DNA from: Dromaius novaehollandiae
Taxonomy: Eukaryota; Chordata; Aves; Casuariiformes; Dromaiidae
Length of the DNA stretch: 64,000 nucleotides
Direction: 5' to 3'
NCBI RefSeq assembly: GCF_036370855.1
Contig: NC_088099.1
Span: 28,974,501-29,038,500 of the forward strand
The position numbers and the translations under genes were made by a program. Below the pieces are notes generated by a model. That model searched no databases, was not told the origin of the DNA, and saw nothing but the letters and a program-made list of their open reading frames with translations. Shown here piece by piece: positions 36,751-50,394 of the stretch (positions are counted from its first letter, which is position 1; each line of letters starts with the position of its first letter).

Positions 36751-39700
36751 CTCTTTCATGGGCTGTGAAATCTCGCTTTGCCTTCCATTTTGGTCCCTCT
36801 TCCTTCCTGCAATGCTCTGTTAGGCCAAATTTTATTCTGGAGCCCAGTCCTAAAAACTGTGTTCTGCAGCAGAACTATTCACAGTAATAAATCCTGGACT
36901 AATGCTAACATCATTTTCTACAGCCTAAACAGGACATTTTTTGCATCGCAATATCAAGATAGTGGTACTAATGTAATTAATTTTCAACATGTCCATTTGT
37001 GGCTGAGAAAAAGTGTGACTGCAAAATATCCCTATTAAAACTGAAGAACAGGTTGGCTAGCTAAGGCTTGCTGTCCTGTTGGGCTTTTGGAGGTGGTTTT
37101 AAACTAGGTTCTCTGAACATTTTTTGTTTTGGAATATACTAGGGGCTTCAGTATCTCTTGCAAATTTGATCTACAAAATTGTCTTCAAGAGTTTGAAAAG
37201 CACTGGCTTGAAGTAGCACAATGTTTACTTTTCTGGTTTTTGCCAAGTAGGAACACTCCACGTTGCCTAACAGAGCAAATGGCTCTGAACTACTAAGCAT
37301 AGTTTTATAAAGGTGTATCAGGTAAAATGAGCCTAACACAAACCAGTCAGACACGAGTCAATGTCATTTGGCTAATTCACTAGAACCAACAACCACCGAA
37401 AAAGCTCCCAGTCTATGTTTCTTTAGAGCCAGTGTGTGGAGCCAGCACACCACATTGAGCTGCCAGAGGGGTGAGCTTTACCCTTCCTCTAGCACCTGCC
37501 TATTGGTTAACATGTACTTTTCAGCATATGTACAGATTTAAATTTTTAAATTTTGCAGTGAAAAAGTATGGTTTGTACTCTGTAGCCAGTGTAAAATATC
37601 ATAATTTCTGGTGATGGATTTTTCTATTTTATAATACCCAATGAGCAGTGAGGGACTAGGACACCCCAGAAGATGGAGAAATGCAGGTACCTGAAATTGC
37701 ACTGGGGAAAAGCAGACACACACAAGTGGTTCTGCATCAGCTAGTTTGGGCAGAATTTATTAGTCAGACTTACTAAACTGTGTCTCAGTCTCATCCGGCT
37801 CGCAGTTGCCTAACCATAAGATAGTTTATTCATGACTGAGTATACCTGGTTGTGAAAACTCTCACTTCCTGCAGAGATAATGTGGCAGTAAGAGAAACAT
37901 AAGCTAAATAAAAGGGATTTTTAGGCACACTTTATTCTTGAGTTTTGCATGTAGGAAATCTCCAGTTCTGGTGCATCTCCTCAGTATCCTCAGTTTCTTC
38001 ACAGGTTTTGGTCCTGGTCTTTTAGGAGCCCTCTGACCATCTTGGCCTGACATCTTCATTCTGCCAGTGGTTAACAAAAACTCCTTTTAAAACAATTTCT
38101 GACACCTTTCTCACTTCTGAGCCTCCAGAGGGGAACTTCCATTATATAATTACTTTGGCTCTGTGCATAGAATCATTCAAGATCAATGTCTTCACTGGCA
38201 GTAAATTAATTGTTATACTTGATAGGGTCATTTAATGCCAATATTCCTTGACAATTCTGTCACCTTTCCTGAATATAGTGTGTCCACTAGGTGTCACATT
38301 CTTGCTGTGCTATGAATTCTTATTGTCACACTATCAGTTACTCTCTAAAAAGTTAGCATATAATCCCATGTTCACAAAAGGAAAACAGGATTCATAAGTA
38401 GATGGCGGGTGTCTACAAAGCAATCAGAGATACTAGAGCTTGTGGAGACAGTGGAAGCAGTCTGACCATGATGGCACAGAGTAAATCATTTTGTGCAAGC
38501 ACAGCGTTGTAGTAACTAAACTGTTTTATTAGGGGAGTTAGCTAATTTTAAGATTGATCAGGTCTTTAAATGCCCACCCTAAATTGCAAACTGCACTGTG
38601 ACTATAGCTTAAGAGATACCCCAAGCATGTGTCCATGAGTGACTCCATAGTCCAATCTTGTGATTCTGTTAGCTGATTATAGCATTTTCATGGTCTGTCT
38701 CTGCCAGTCACAAAGCAGGCTGTAACCAGAGTATAATGGATGAGCTGTAGTAAGGCAGAAAGAAAAAAAAAAGGCAAAAATAATCTATCAAAATTTCAAG
38801 AGCAGAAGATTTTTTTATTCTAGGGTTGACCATCCTTCCACTGGACTATTAATTGCGAATTGTCTTTTATAACTGGTTGAAACTATGTTCACATTTTGGG
38901 TATAGTTCAAGTGGCAGCTGAGCCCATCCAGCAGCTCACTGCTACTGAAAGGGTGAGATCTCACTCCTATTCCAACATCCCCATTTCCTTTTGCCCTCAT
39001 TGACAGCTCTATGACTCTGCACCATACTTGTACCAGCTGTGCCACTCATCAGAACTCACTTAGCCTGAGCCCATTCAATTTACCAGCTCCACAGCACACT
39101 ACCCCTTTTTAACTTGTCAACACAATGGAACTCTGTTCCATTTTAGTGGTTTAAACCAGTGCAAAGAGAGGCTAGGTAACAGCAAGAGCTGGCACAGGAT
39201 AAGTGCCTTTCCATACACTGAACCTAGTATTTCAAATACATATAGGCATATGTGTGGTATAACAACCATATAGTCGCATAAATGAGATTAATCTTAACTC
39301 TTATCTGAGGTCACATATAAAATAATCATTCTGTTAAGATTTACCATTAGCTAGGTATTTTGAGGCATACTGTAACATTGTGTTATCTTAAAGGTAAGAA
39401 GAAGCTGACAGGAAAATATGCTGTTCCATTCACAAGCTACTGCTGTGTCAGTTTGAGTGTAAAGTGGATGATGGGACACAAAGTTTGAGATTAACATGGT
39501 AACTACATTAAATTTTTTGTAATTAAGTTAAAATCAGTGCATTTGTCAGACTAATATATTTACCCATGTGCAATTGTGTTTTCAGGTAGATTATACAGGA
39601 TCTTTCCAACAGTGTAGTAAGCACTACTAAAATGTGTTTACTCTACTTGAAAATTAAAGGGAAATTATTTTTCCAGGCACATTTGGCATAATTTTCATGT

Positions 39701-42700
39701 CTTGCCAGGCATTTCCACATAAATATGTTCAGGCAGTCCAAACATTGTTCGAGGTCAAAGCATGGAAGTTTTATTTCATAAACACTGAGCAATGAAACTG
39801 ATCAATTATAATCTGCAAGATACAAGGAAGCTACATCTCTTTCATTTCCCAGTGGGCCTAGCTAATCAGAAACATCTAATTTTACCCCAGAAGTATCTAT
39901 TCTCAAACTAGGTTGTCAGCAGAAGGCAACTGAGCAGAAAGAACCTGCCTTTCATCAAGCAAAATAGAAACAGCGTGAAAAGAGGACCAACCTGGCTAAG
40001 CCTGAAAGAGGAGAAACCACTCTCAAATTATTAACCAGAAGGAGCAGGTAAAACATCTGCATGATATGTTAGTCTTGATTTATACATGAATTCAAGGGAA
40101 GTGAAATAAAGGTCATCAAGATCCAAAGTTGATTCCACCTGGGCAGGACATCTTTGGTTTATTTGTTAGTCATTGGCTAGAAATAGTACTGACCAGCCAA
40201 TTAGTTAATTACTATCAGTTATTAGATAGCAGAACCTGATGCATTTTAAGAAAATATACATAGATTGGACCCAGCTATGACTGGGGCTATGCCTCACAGA
40301 GGTACTGCCCCATTTGATGGAGTGTTTCAGTATATTGTATTTTTCAAAGAGCTATTTTAGCAATATCTCTGCCTGGATTTAGGAACTAACAAAGGAAGAT
40401 CATGCTAACTTTTAACTTGGCTGCTGAATATTGATTATAAGGGAAAGAGCTTAACCAAGGTTTAGGAGAGGCAAGTTCAGGAAGTTAGTGTTCAGTAAAA
40501 GACCTTCCAGCAACTACCTTCACAGTAACGCTCTCCAAAGATAATGAAATAACGAATTATTCCCTTATGGTCCTACTCTGAGGGCTCTGAATTATGATTT
40601 GGAATAGTCCTGGGAGGGCTTAAGTTAATGATCCCAGTTCTCTTCCATCCCTTGTGCCTGAATGTGTTCAGTTGCTAACAACCACAGTACAATGTTTTAA
40701 AACAAACCAAAATCAGCGAGCAGCCAGAGTACTGTTAGCCATTCCAAACTAGGCCAGCAGTGCACATTGTGGTTTTCATTGTACTTCATGAAATTTTTCT
40801 TATGTTCTTACAGGCAACTTTATGAAAGTACCTATATAAAATGCTGATACTACATCTTCACCGTCTATTTTAGTCTCTTTTTTTAACTTTTAAGTTGCTT
40901 CAAGCATAATTTGGGAATTGGGCTTTTATAGAGCTCTTGACTATGAAAAAAGATGAGTTGTGTAAGTTTTTATAGCTGATTCTTCAAGCTGTCATGAATT
41001 GATTTCTCTAGGGGAAATCCATAGGCTTATTCAGTTAGACAAGGGACATAGCACTGGCATACTGCCAGTATGTTTGGCATACTGGCCAAATAATCATAAA
41101 TTTGACAGCTGTCCAACAGCTTTAAATCTAAAGACTATGAGTTCTGTTTCACTTTCATACAATATACACTGTTGTGTTGTATTATACGTTTGCAAGTTGG
41201 TATATAATTTCTTTGTATACCCAGTACCCATTAACATGACATTTACTATTCATTTACTACTTCATTTGACTGTTCTCACCATAGCTTGTGAAAAGATGAA
41301 ACTAGTTAAATCTATTAAACTATAGATATCCTATTTCTGTTAACTCCTGTTTCTAAGGACCCAAGCCTGCCATTGTAATCAGTGTCAGTCTATTTTACAC
41401 ACCATATCTACATACTCAGCAGCATAGCTTTCCCTTCTTCATTTTCAAATGACCCCCAACTGCTACATACCATTGGGCATTTATTTATTCAAGACTCCAA
41501 AACAGAAATAAAAAATGCAACTCTTGAATAAATCATTCTTCACTTTTCTATCAAAACATAAATGTGATCACTGAACTTTGCAAAATTATGCAACTTGCTC
41601 CCTTAAAAAACAACAACCAAGAACAAAATCTTAAACTAATGAAAATAGTACCATTTGAAATAACCAGTGAAACACTGCAAATCAGTCCTTAAAGTAGTAA
41701 TGGCTGATAAAGTAAAATTGAATGAGTCAAGAGAGAAATTCTTTTGCTTATGATCTCTCCATAGGGCTGGCAAGCAAAGCACTGACACAACAAGGAGCTG
41801 TGTGTATGCTATTGCTAAAAGACTGCATATACTGATCTAGTTCAACATATACATTTGGTATCTAGTTAGTTTCTTCTTGAAACAAAGTCTAGTACTGTTT
41901 TTCACCATTTGAGTCCACGTGGGTCCCAGTGCTATCATCAAATATTCTGAACATGGGTAATAGGGATAGGTGGTATATTCTGTGAATTCAGGGTAACACT
42001 AGGCATTTTTAGTGAAACCAAAAAAATGTTTAACCTAACCTGTCTGCTATGGCGATACATTCAGAAATACGAAAGGCATAATATTTGTAAATTTAAAAAA
42101 GTTTTCTATAAAGTCTAACTTATTAGGGACTAGTACATTATCTTTAATAATATCAAGTGGTCCACTTAAAATTTGGTACTCTCAGTCTGTACAGAAAATC
42201 TTGTCATTGAATTTGTCTTTTATTTCTGTAGTGTATAATTCTATAATCTGATTTGAAGCACACTCAGATGTATCGAACCTAATTTTAAAAAGTCTTTATC
42301 CTAGTGAAAATCATCTCCAATCAGCAATTAGAAAAGCAATGTGATAGAAAACAGGAATCCTATTTCTCTTCTCATTTAGTTCCTTCTGAAGCAGATATCT
42401 AGTGTTTGTCAAAATAGAACTGAGGAAGAGTATATTATTTGCCACATTTTGAGCCATAGAAGGAACTGCTCCCTCTTGCTAGTACTATAGCGAAATAAGC
42501 CAAGCAAAAAAATAAATTAAAAAAGGATTCTTTATTCTTAAAATCAAATGTCAAGTCAAGTGAAAGTCATGAAAAGATTAACAATTAATATTGCCCTTAA
42601 AAATCTTTTTCCTAGGGGATCTAAAGGCATGTACTGAAACCAAAGCATAGAATGAAAGTTCTGTTTGGGTTTTCTGTCTCTGTTAGGAAAAAACAGTATT

Positions 42701-45700
42701 CTGGTGTTATGTTATACAACCAAGAGTCTGTGTTCACTTCAGAATTAGTGAGAGTGACCAGCATCCACGTACAGGCAATCTCAGTCCAGCCCGGGTGCGA
42801 ATGGGTATATTTAAAGCTGTATGTGAGTCACAGCAGTCTCACTAGCACTGCGTGTGAGGTGCTAGCTCTCCTGGGAACATAATCCTCTGTTATTGCAGTA
42901 TAGGGACAGATGGAGGTGTTGCATGAACAAGATAGTTGGAGGCTTCTCCCCTCTGTGTCAAGCTGTGCATTGGAGGCACACACCCTGGCACTATGAGTTA
43001 TACTCTCTCAGAGGTCATATAAGGTAAGCAGCCCCCTGGGTGAGATGCACAGCAGGCTGGACCAGCAGCGCAGCCAGAAAGGCGTATGTTTCTTGGCTGT
43101 TAAAGAAAGCCACAGCTTCATTCCAGGCACATGGGATTAAACAATCAGAGAGTAGACACAGTGCTATATGAATACCACCAGTTCCTCGTACTACAGCAGG
43201 GAGCTAGGAGATGGAGGCTAATGCTGAGGATTAGGAGGATTAAATCCTCCATTATTTTCTTCATTAAATCCACACCTGCAACAATAGCCATGAATCTCTC
43301 CCTCTTGAATGTGGGAGAACTTGTCTGCTTTTCTGGACACATGATGGGAAGCCTGGGAAGTATTGGGCGACTGTCAGCACTCAAAAGATTTCATTTGTGC
43401 TGTCACTTCAAAGCTGGCAGCTTAATAACCCAAGTGAGAGCAGCAAGCAGGGCTGGTTTTGTGTCCCAGCCAAACCAGCTTGTCTGGACTGAAATCCTAC
43501 CTCCTGACTGAAGTGAGACGGATTCATGTGTCCCCAAGCAGACACATCAGTGTAAGAGCACGAGTAACACACGCGGTCAAGACTCTCCCTCAAGCATTTA
43601 CAAATGGCTGATGGTCAGAGCTGAAAGGAAATAACCCTTTGTTAGTGGCATATCACAAGCATATTTAGGAAGATGGTTTTCCACATGCCAGATAGGTAGA
43701 ACCTGCTGGAAATGCGGGTCTGTGCAACAACTTACACAACAAGCTATTCTGGGCCTGTTCCTGCTTAGTAAGGTTGTGTACTCTGAAACCACTGAGAATT
43801 TATGCAGCTGCAGAGCTTTATCCATCCAGAGTAGTTTGAAACTCACACTAATCTAAGTTTGAGACATCCTAACCTGAAACATTCTGGCTTCTCAAATATT
43901 TCTTATAACTAGGAGAATTGGGAAATGGTAATATTAGGATGAGTAATGTCAATATTAGATGATGTAACCTTTCACTACAAGTAATGATCCACTTGGTAAC
44001 ACTGACGAAGTATGCTGCAAGAGTACACATATCAGCATCATCTAGTCAGAAGAGAGACATATTGTAAATATACTTAGGTTCTCCATATCCCTTGCTTAGC
44101 CAACTGTTGATAAGAAGTAATGCTAAATTATCAGATACATCATTTTCTTCCTTCATTAACAAAGTAATCACCAGCATATCAAACACATCCCTTTTTCATC
44201 TGACATCTTTAAAGAGGACTTTAAGATTCAAAAGTGAAAGGTATTTTGTGCTGTAAATACATATAATGCTTACCTCAAAGAACTCCTGGACTGGTTGAGC
44301 CCTAGGCATGGCCACAGAATAAATTAGAAATAATAATGAAAACCAGTGGCTCGTCCTGTTGATTTTAAGGGAAGCAGAGTCAGATCAGTAACTTCTTGCT
44401 AAGAATAAAGGTTCTAGTCTCTAGTCAAAGCTTTCCAGTTGCCATCCAGGCAGACTACATCTGTGCCTCATTTAGTTCTATGGTCTTTCAGAAGGTTTCA
44501 TTATAATCCTGGGATTTTGTTGTAGGACCAAAGCAATGCTGTGCAATAACTACCAGGAAAAACAACATAAAAGGATTAGTTTTTCAAAAATAGTAACATA
44601 GATGAAACAAAATGCAGAGTTCTTATGGTGAAGTGTAGTATTATTTGTGTAATATTATTCTAATGATTTTTGGATTGATGGAGATTTTGCAGATTATTCT
44701 AGATACTAACATCTTCCTGGATTTTGTATCTAGGTCTGTACTAGCTGTTTTGTTTTTTTTTTTTCCATTTGTTTGACATGGGATAGTTATGTTTAATTGT
44801 TGATTTATTCACTATGTGTCAATATTCAACTCTCTGAGGTACACAGTGGATGATAAAAAGAGTTCACCAAAATACTTTTTATTATTTCAGATGTCATAAA
44901 CATTTATTTGCTGTTCTAAATGTATACATATATTTGGTACAGCACAATCTCAACAGCATCTAAACTTATTTTAATAAGGAGGAAAATGGTAACGAAATGA
45001 TAGTTCCTAAAAAGATCAGGAAAAACAATCCATTAATATCTAACTGACCTTTCTTAAAGTTTCTTCTATATTTAAAACTCAAATCAAGCAAACATTCTGA
45101 ACAATCAAGCAAACAACATTCTGAAGATATACAATGTAGAATTTGCTCTTGCAAACACATATACACTTTTTTTTAATGTAATTTACTCATATTGACTCCA
45201 ATGTGTCCAATTCATGTAGCTAGAGTATAAACATATCTTTTGGAGGCTGTGCCTTAAACCTCTGACGCACCTAGATGAGGAATTGGTTCCCCAGATGGGT
45301 TTCCTCCACTTTTCTGCTCCTAATAGTACAACACTACAGATTGTCAGCAAGAGCTTCCTGGGTGACCTTTCAGCTGCCACTCACAGAGATCACCTAGTGC
45401 CACTTGACACACCCTTGCGTATCGGAGGCATCTGCAGAGGACTGGCAGATGCAACAAAAGACTGATGATAGACCTGCACCTTTCTGAAGCAGCAGCTGGA
45501 GGCCAGGAGAGATATCACATAGCAACTAAAATAGTACTTGACACCTACGTTTTGGCAGCTCAATTGAGCTCCTAGTTTTAGAGGTCCTGTCAGTTTCCAA
45601 TACATTAACACACAGCTGCTAATAATAGCGTTGTAAGGATGATGGTCCAAGGATACAGGTGAAGCAAGGTTAAGCATTTGTAAACATGTACTAGAAATTC

Positions 45701-46370
45701 AGTTTCTTTTTTTTTTTAATCTATTTGCTTCTCTTATTAGGTGGGTATTTTATCCTTTTTCCTTGAGAAAACGGTGTTCTGCACCAGCCTAAAAAAACAA
45801 GAGTTATTACGCAAGAAGTTACTCAGTCAAGAACAGGGTCATATACATGATTCTCATTTTTATTGTTAACAAGCATATGTATTAATTTTTTTTCACACAG
45901 CATACGATAATTTCTTCATGCAAGTGCCTTTTGATAATACTGTTAATAAATAGAATGTCCAAGTACGTAATTCCTTTCAGGCATGTGCTTCCAAAACATG
46001 TCACTGGCAATTACTGCTCTCTTCACAAAATTCTAACTCCTTGATGGTAAACAACATACTATTTCAGCAACCATATAAATTATAATAAAGCTTTGGGCCC
46101 ACCTACAAAGAACACTCTCAGTATTAAACGCTCATGTCGATTATTCAGCTACATACCAGTATATGGAATGTTTTGACAAGAGTAAACCTTAAAAGTTTTC
46201 TTTCTTCTCAGAACTGCTCTACATGCCCCAAACCCTACACAGCAAAATGAAGGTGCACCTGTAGCATAGGAAGGCATACATGTGATATCTTTAATCTAGT
46301 TAGCACAGTTATAAGTAGCAATGAAGATGCAGCAGCGTAGGCTAGATAGCACATGGTGTAAATGAGTATA
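36751..46370. other. Intergenic, no gene recognised
   Basis: AT-rich DNA between the two promoters. Nothing gene-like was found: open frames are short and lack family resemblance. Small items only: a 9-bp stem with 5-base loop at 41064-41086 and an inverted repeat GGAGGATT/AATCCTCC at 43234-43250. Confidence 0.65.
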
Positions 46371-46585
46371 CAGAATCACAGGATCACAGAATAGTTGGGG
46401 TTGGCTCGGATCTCTGGAGATCACCTGGTCCAACTTCCCTGATCAAGCAGGGTCAGCTAGAGCAGGCTGGCCAGGACCACATCCAGTTGGGTTTTGAATA
46501 ACTCCAAAGAAGGGGACTCCACCATCTCTCTGGGCAACTTGTTCCAATGTTCAACCACCCTCACAGTAAAGAATTATTTTCCATA
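46371..46585 (-). mobile_element. CR1 LINE 3' end, truncated
   Basis: Starts with the tandem octamer-like 3' terminus (CAGAATCACAGGATCACAG, i.e. ATTCTGTG-type repeats on the element's sense strand). It then reads through the standard CR1 3' region, recognisable as GATCACCTGGTCCAAC, GGGTTTTGAATAACTCCA and CTCTGGGCAACTTGTTCCA in reverse orientation. It is 5'-truncated, as most CR1 copies are, and non-coding. Confidence 0.92.
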
Positions 46586-46639
46586 CAACACACACAAAAA
46601 TACAAAAATCTAGTGACACCTTGATCCTTCCTGTTGTAC

Positions 46640-47105
46640 ATTTTCCCAGCTTCCCACAATCAGTGATTTAAGGATTTCTTGAGCTAGGGGTTGAATCTGG
46701 CCACTATCTTCAAAGGCCACCAACAGACATCTTCCATTCATTGTACTACTTACTCCCTTTTTTATAGTATTAGCTCTTCAGTTTCCAAACACCATCATGT
46801 TCCACAATTTGTGTCACATGGAAAAGTACTTCTTTCTGATTGTTTCATATCTGTTATATGATTCACAGGATGCTCCTATTTCTTGTATTGTGAGAAAAAG
46901 GGAATGATTGTTCCTTGTTTCCCTTTCCATGCCTTCCATTATTGTAAAGATTTCTCTGGAGCTGCTCTCAGTCATCACTCTTCTAGGGTCAAGAATTCTA
47001 GCCTATTTAACTTCTCTACACACAGTAGCTATTCTTTACCTCTGAAAGCCTCTGTTATCCTTCCTTCAACTTTTTATTGTTCTGGTATGAGCAAAACTGC
47101 ATGTA
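46640..47105 (-). mobile_element. Older CR1/L3-like LINE remnant
   Basis: Directly follows the younger CR1 in the same orientation. Diagnostic stretches are GATTTAAGGATTTCTTGAGC, TGGAAAAGTACTTCTTTCTG, CTATTTCTTGTATTGTGAG and TTCTAGCCTATTTAACTTCT, which fit ancient amniote CR1/L3 3' regions. Highly diverged. Confidence 0.75.
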
Positions 47106-50100
47106 TGAGTAAGGATACCTCAGCAAAAATTAAAATAATTTATTCCTGTTATCTACTTTTACTAGCCAAGGACTAAACAAAAAGATGAACCCATATACTA
47201 AAAGAAAATTAAATATCTATTTATCTATCTATAAATATTAGCATTCCCACAAGTTATTTAGGGGTTGGCCATTTTTTGGTGTAACGGTGTAATTTTTTGT
47301 AATTGATTATAAAGACAAGCAAGAGTAGCTAGCTAGTCTATGCTATACAGGATATACTGTCTATAAAACCAGAGAAACAATACCAGTTCAGATCTGCAAA
47401 GACAAAGCTCTACTGAAATGAAGGCGTCAGACAAATCAGATACATTCAAGAACCTGAAAAAAATATTCAGTAACAATCCATTTGTATTGCCCAAAGCAAA
47501 GAAGAATGCAAGATGAAACCAAGTGCCTCACTTAGATGAGGGAAGCGTATCCAAGCAACAACATTAAGATTCAAAAGAAATAGGTCATGTGAAGAGAAGC
47601 ACTAAATTTAGTAATCAAATGTATATTCAGCAGGAAAGATAAAAAAGGTTTAGTAAAATTACTTCAACATCAAGAAAAACAGAAAAAAATTAATAGATTC
47701 CTCATCAGAATATCTTATGAAGCTGAAAGACATTAGAGGCAAAAACTCTGCTCTCACTCGCAGCAGTGAAACTGAAAAGAAATTCCATGACAATTAATGG
47801 AGTTAAATTTGTATGAAACATAAAATAACTCAAAGCAGATTTTGGCCCAGTATTTTACTTTTTATCACCTTTATTCTAGAAGCTTGATAAGAACTCAGGC
47901 TGGCTGGGTCTCTGTACACATGCAGATGGAAGTCGGGATGTGATAAGAAGTTGGTACAAAAGTGCAATGGCAGAACTTTCACTGACAGGACTGACAGGGT
48001 CCTGCTGGCAGCCATTAGGATTTGCTTTTGATCCCAATTATGTCAATAACAAAACTCCCCTGGATTATGCAGAATCATATCTTTGATTTAATGAAAAGGT
48101 GTGGCCATAGCTGCCTTCGGCATCCTCTCTGGAGCTAGTCAGTGCAGCTGCAGAACTTGTTCACCAAGGAGCTTAACTTGAGGTGTGAGTGACAGGTAGC
48201 TGAGGCACAGATGTGCTAACACTGCACCCAGAGCGATTCTGCTTCACAGCCAGCTAAGAAAAATGATAGTTTGCCCGTCTCTTGAGGGATTTTTCTTCAG
48301 GTTCATAGACTCCATGTCTTGTTAAATCTTTGAATAATCATGGGTGGTATTTATTGTAACAGTGGAGTTTCTGTGACCTCAGAGGCACTAGCTCTGTCAT
48401 TCGCAGGAGCCATTTCTTCCACTGTTGAACTTCAGGTTTGCCCACCTCTGGACAAGCTCTGAACTCTACGCCGCAGGTGAGCCTGGATCCCCTTTCCAAC
48501 AAAGATGCAGATCATGCAGCCATGACAGGTAATAGCTGCTGGGTAGCTGACTTTGGGGCTCTGCTGGAGCTAAGAGACCCTGACATGCACAAAAGCAAAC
48601 ACCTGCCTCTGTAACATGGTCACTTGTCCTTTCCTCCTACTTAGCTCAAGACTCAGCAGGAGCTGTGATCCAGGGGTCCCTGCCTCGCTCAGCACCATGT
48701 CAGCGCCATTTTGTTGCTGTGTGCCACAGCAGCTCTGAAGGCAGCCTTCTCCTGAAGACTTGCAGGAAGTATCAGTGGCAGAAACAGAGCACTTTTCCTT
48801 CAGAAGTGGTAGCATGTTTGTATCCAGAGGAAAAAAATCCACAAATGCAGCATACATGCTGCTATATGCCACTGGATTTGGAAAACCAAGATTATGTAAA
48901 TACATACTTTTTTTTTTAGTAATATGACTTCTTTCTGTAGGTTTGCTGTCTCTGGGAGTAGCCATTGATTTTGACCTCTTGGCACTGCTGAAGACAATAG
49001 ACTTTCTAATCATGCTAAATTTGCCTTTATGTATGAATAACTGGCACAGTAAAAACCACTAGCTAAAATCAAAACAAGCATGACAAGACTGGGGTAGGAA
49101 CAGAGCCATTTTGTGTAAAGGGTAGTCCTGTGGTTTGAATGGAAATGCAAAGGTTGAGTATTGTTTGGAAGGGCAGTGTGCATCTGTGTGTCATAAGTAC
49201 CCAGCAAGCAAACAGAAGAAGCAGGGAAAAAACAGCCAGAGAGAGAGCAAGAGGAGCAATGTTTGTATGACACTGAGAGAAAGGCAAAAGAATGAACTGT
49301 GAGCAAAGAATCTGCCTCCTCTTGTTTGATTCTTCCTCTTTCCAGGGAAATAGGGCTTTGTGTACATTCCTTGTAAATGAAAACACTGTAACACAGAGAT
49401 AACTGGGTTCTCTGCCTCTAAGTTCCCTAATTTAAAACAATTTGCAAGGCTTTTCCTGGCCAGTAACAGAGGCTAAAAAACAGAAAAAAAAAACCCAGTA
49501 TGTTTTAAAACTGAGTTTAAGCATTTACTCATCATGACATTGCCTTACAAAAGTGATCATTATATTAAAAACAGCCAAACACCAAGGAGTGAAGTATTTC
49601 CCTCTAGTACTTACTACTACTATTTTCTAATAGCTAGAATCAGTACAAATAGCAAATATTTTGTTTTGGCCTTACTAAGCACTAATGATGGATCATTCAA
49701 AAGAATAAACAACAATTACAAAATTGTAACCAAACATATGCTTACTAACTTTAAATATTGTTTTCCATATTTTATTGACACATACTTATATAAAACAATA
49801 GGTTTCATTAGTAAAGTTCTTTACACATACTGTGTACAAAAATTACTAGGATTTAATATGGATGGAAAATAATATAAGTTATTTTTATGAATCTGGTTAA
49901 TGTTAGATTAAGAATATAGAGAAGTATGAAAAATATTAAGAGAAAAACCTACAATATGAAATTATTTCTCAAGAGTAATGACTGGAAATTGTCAGGTTTG
50001 GAGCTCACCAGATATGAAGTACACACCCACAGGACACTTTCTGCTCCTGTGCCCAAGGCAGATGTTTGGAGATTGTTGACCAATTGTGTATTACAACATA

Positions 50101-50394
50101 AATTTTGAGGTTAAAAAAAGGATGTAGCTAGATGTAAAAAGAAAATCCCAAAACATTGCACAAGTTTTTATTTACAACGAACAGAGTTAGGATGAGATCG
50201 GAATTACACCAGAGAAGTTGCACTGTTGTTTCTTAGGTTAATTAACTAGAAGCAGGAGGAACAGGAGGATTTTAGGCAGCTGAAACCCTGCAACTAGCAT
50301 CAACTGGAGTGACAAGCGCTCCAGGACACATGATGGGGAGATGGCTGTACTGGTCGGCAGGACCCTGCCTACCCCAATCTGCTTTGCAGCCACA
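47106..50394. other. Intergenic, no gene recognised
   Basis: AT-rich sequence between LINE remnants. Short open frames only, none with recognisable homology. Confidence 0.65.

Noticed and set aside
40999..41325. 108-codon plus-strand open frame in the intergenic region
   Set aside because: No promoter, splice context, domain or homology that I recognise. Its length is not surprising for 20 kb of intergenic DNA.
49534..49872. 112-codon plus-strand open frame
   Set aside because: AT-rich, Tyr/Lys/Asn/Phe-rich composition expected of random AT-rich sequence; no domain.
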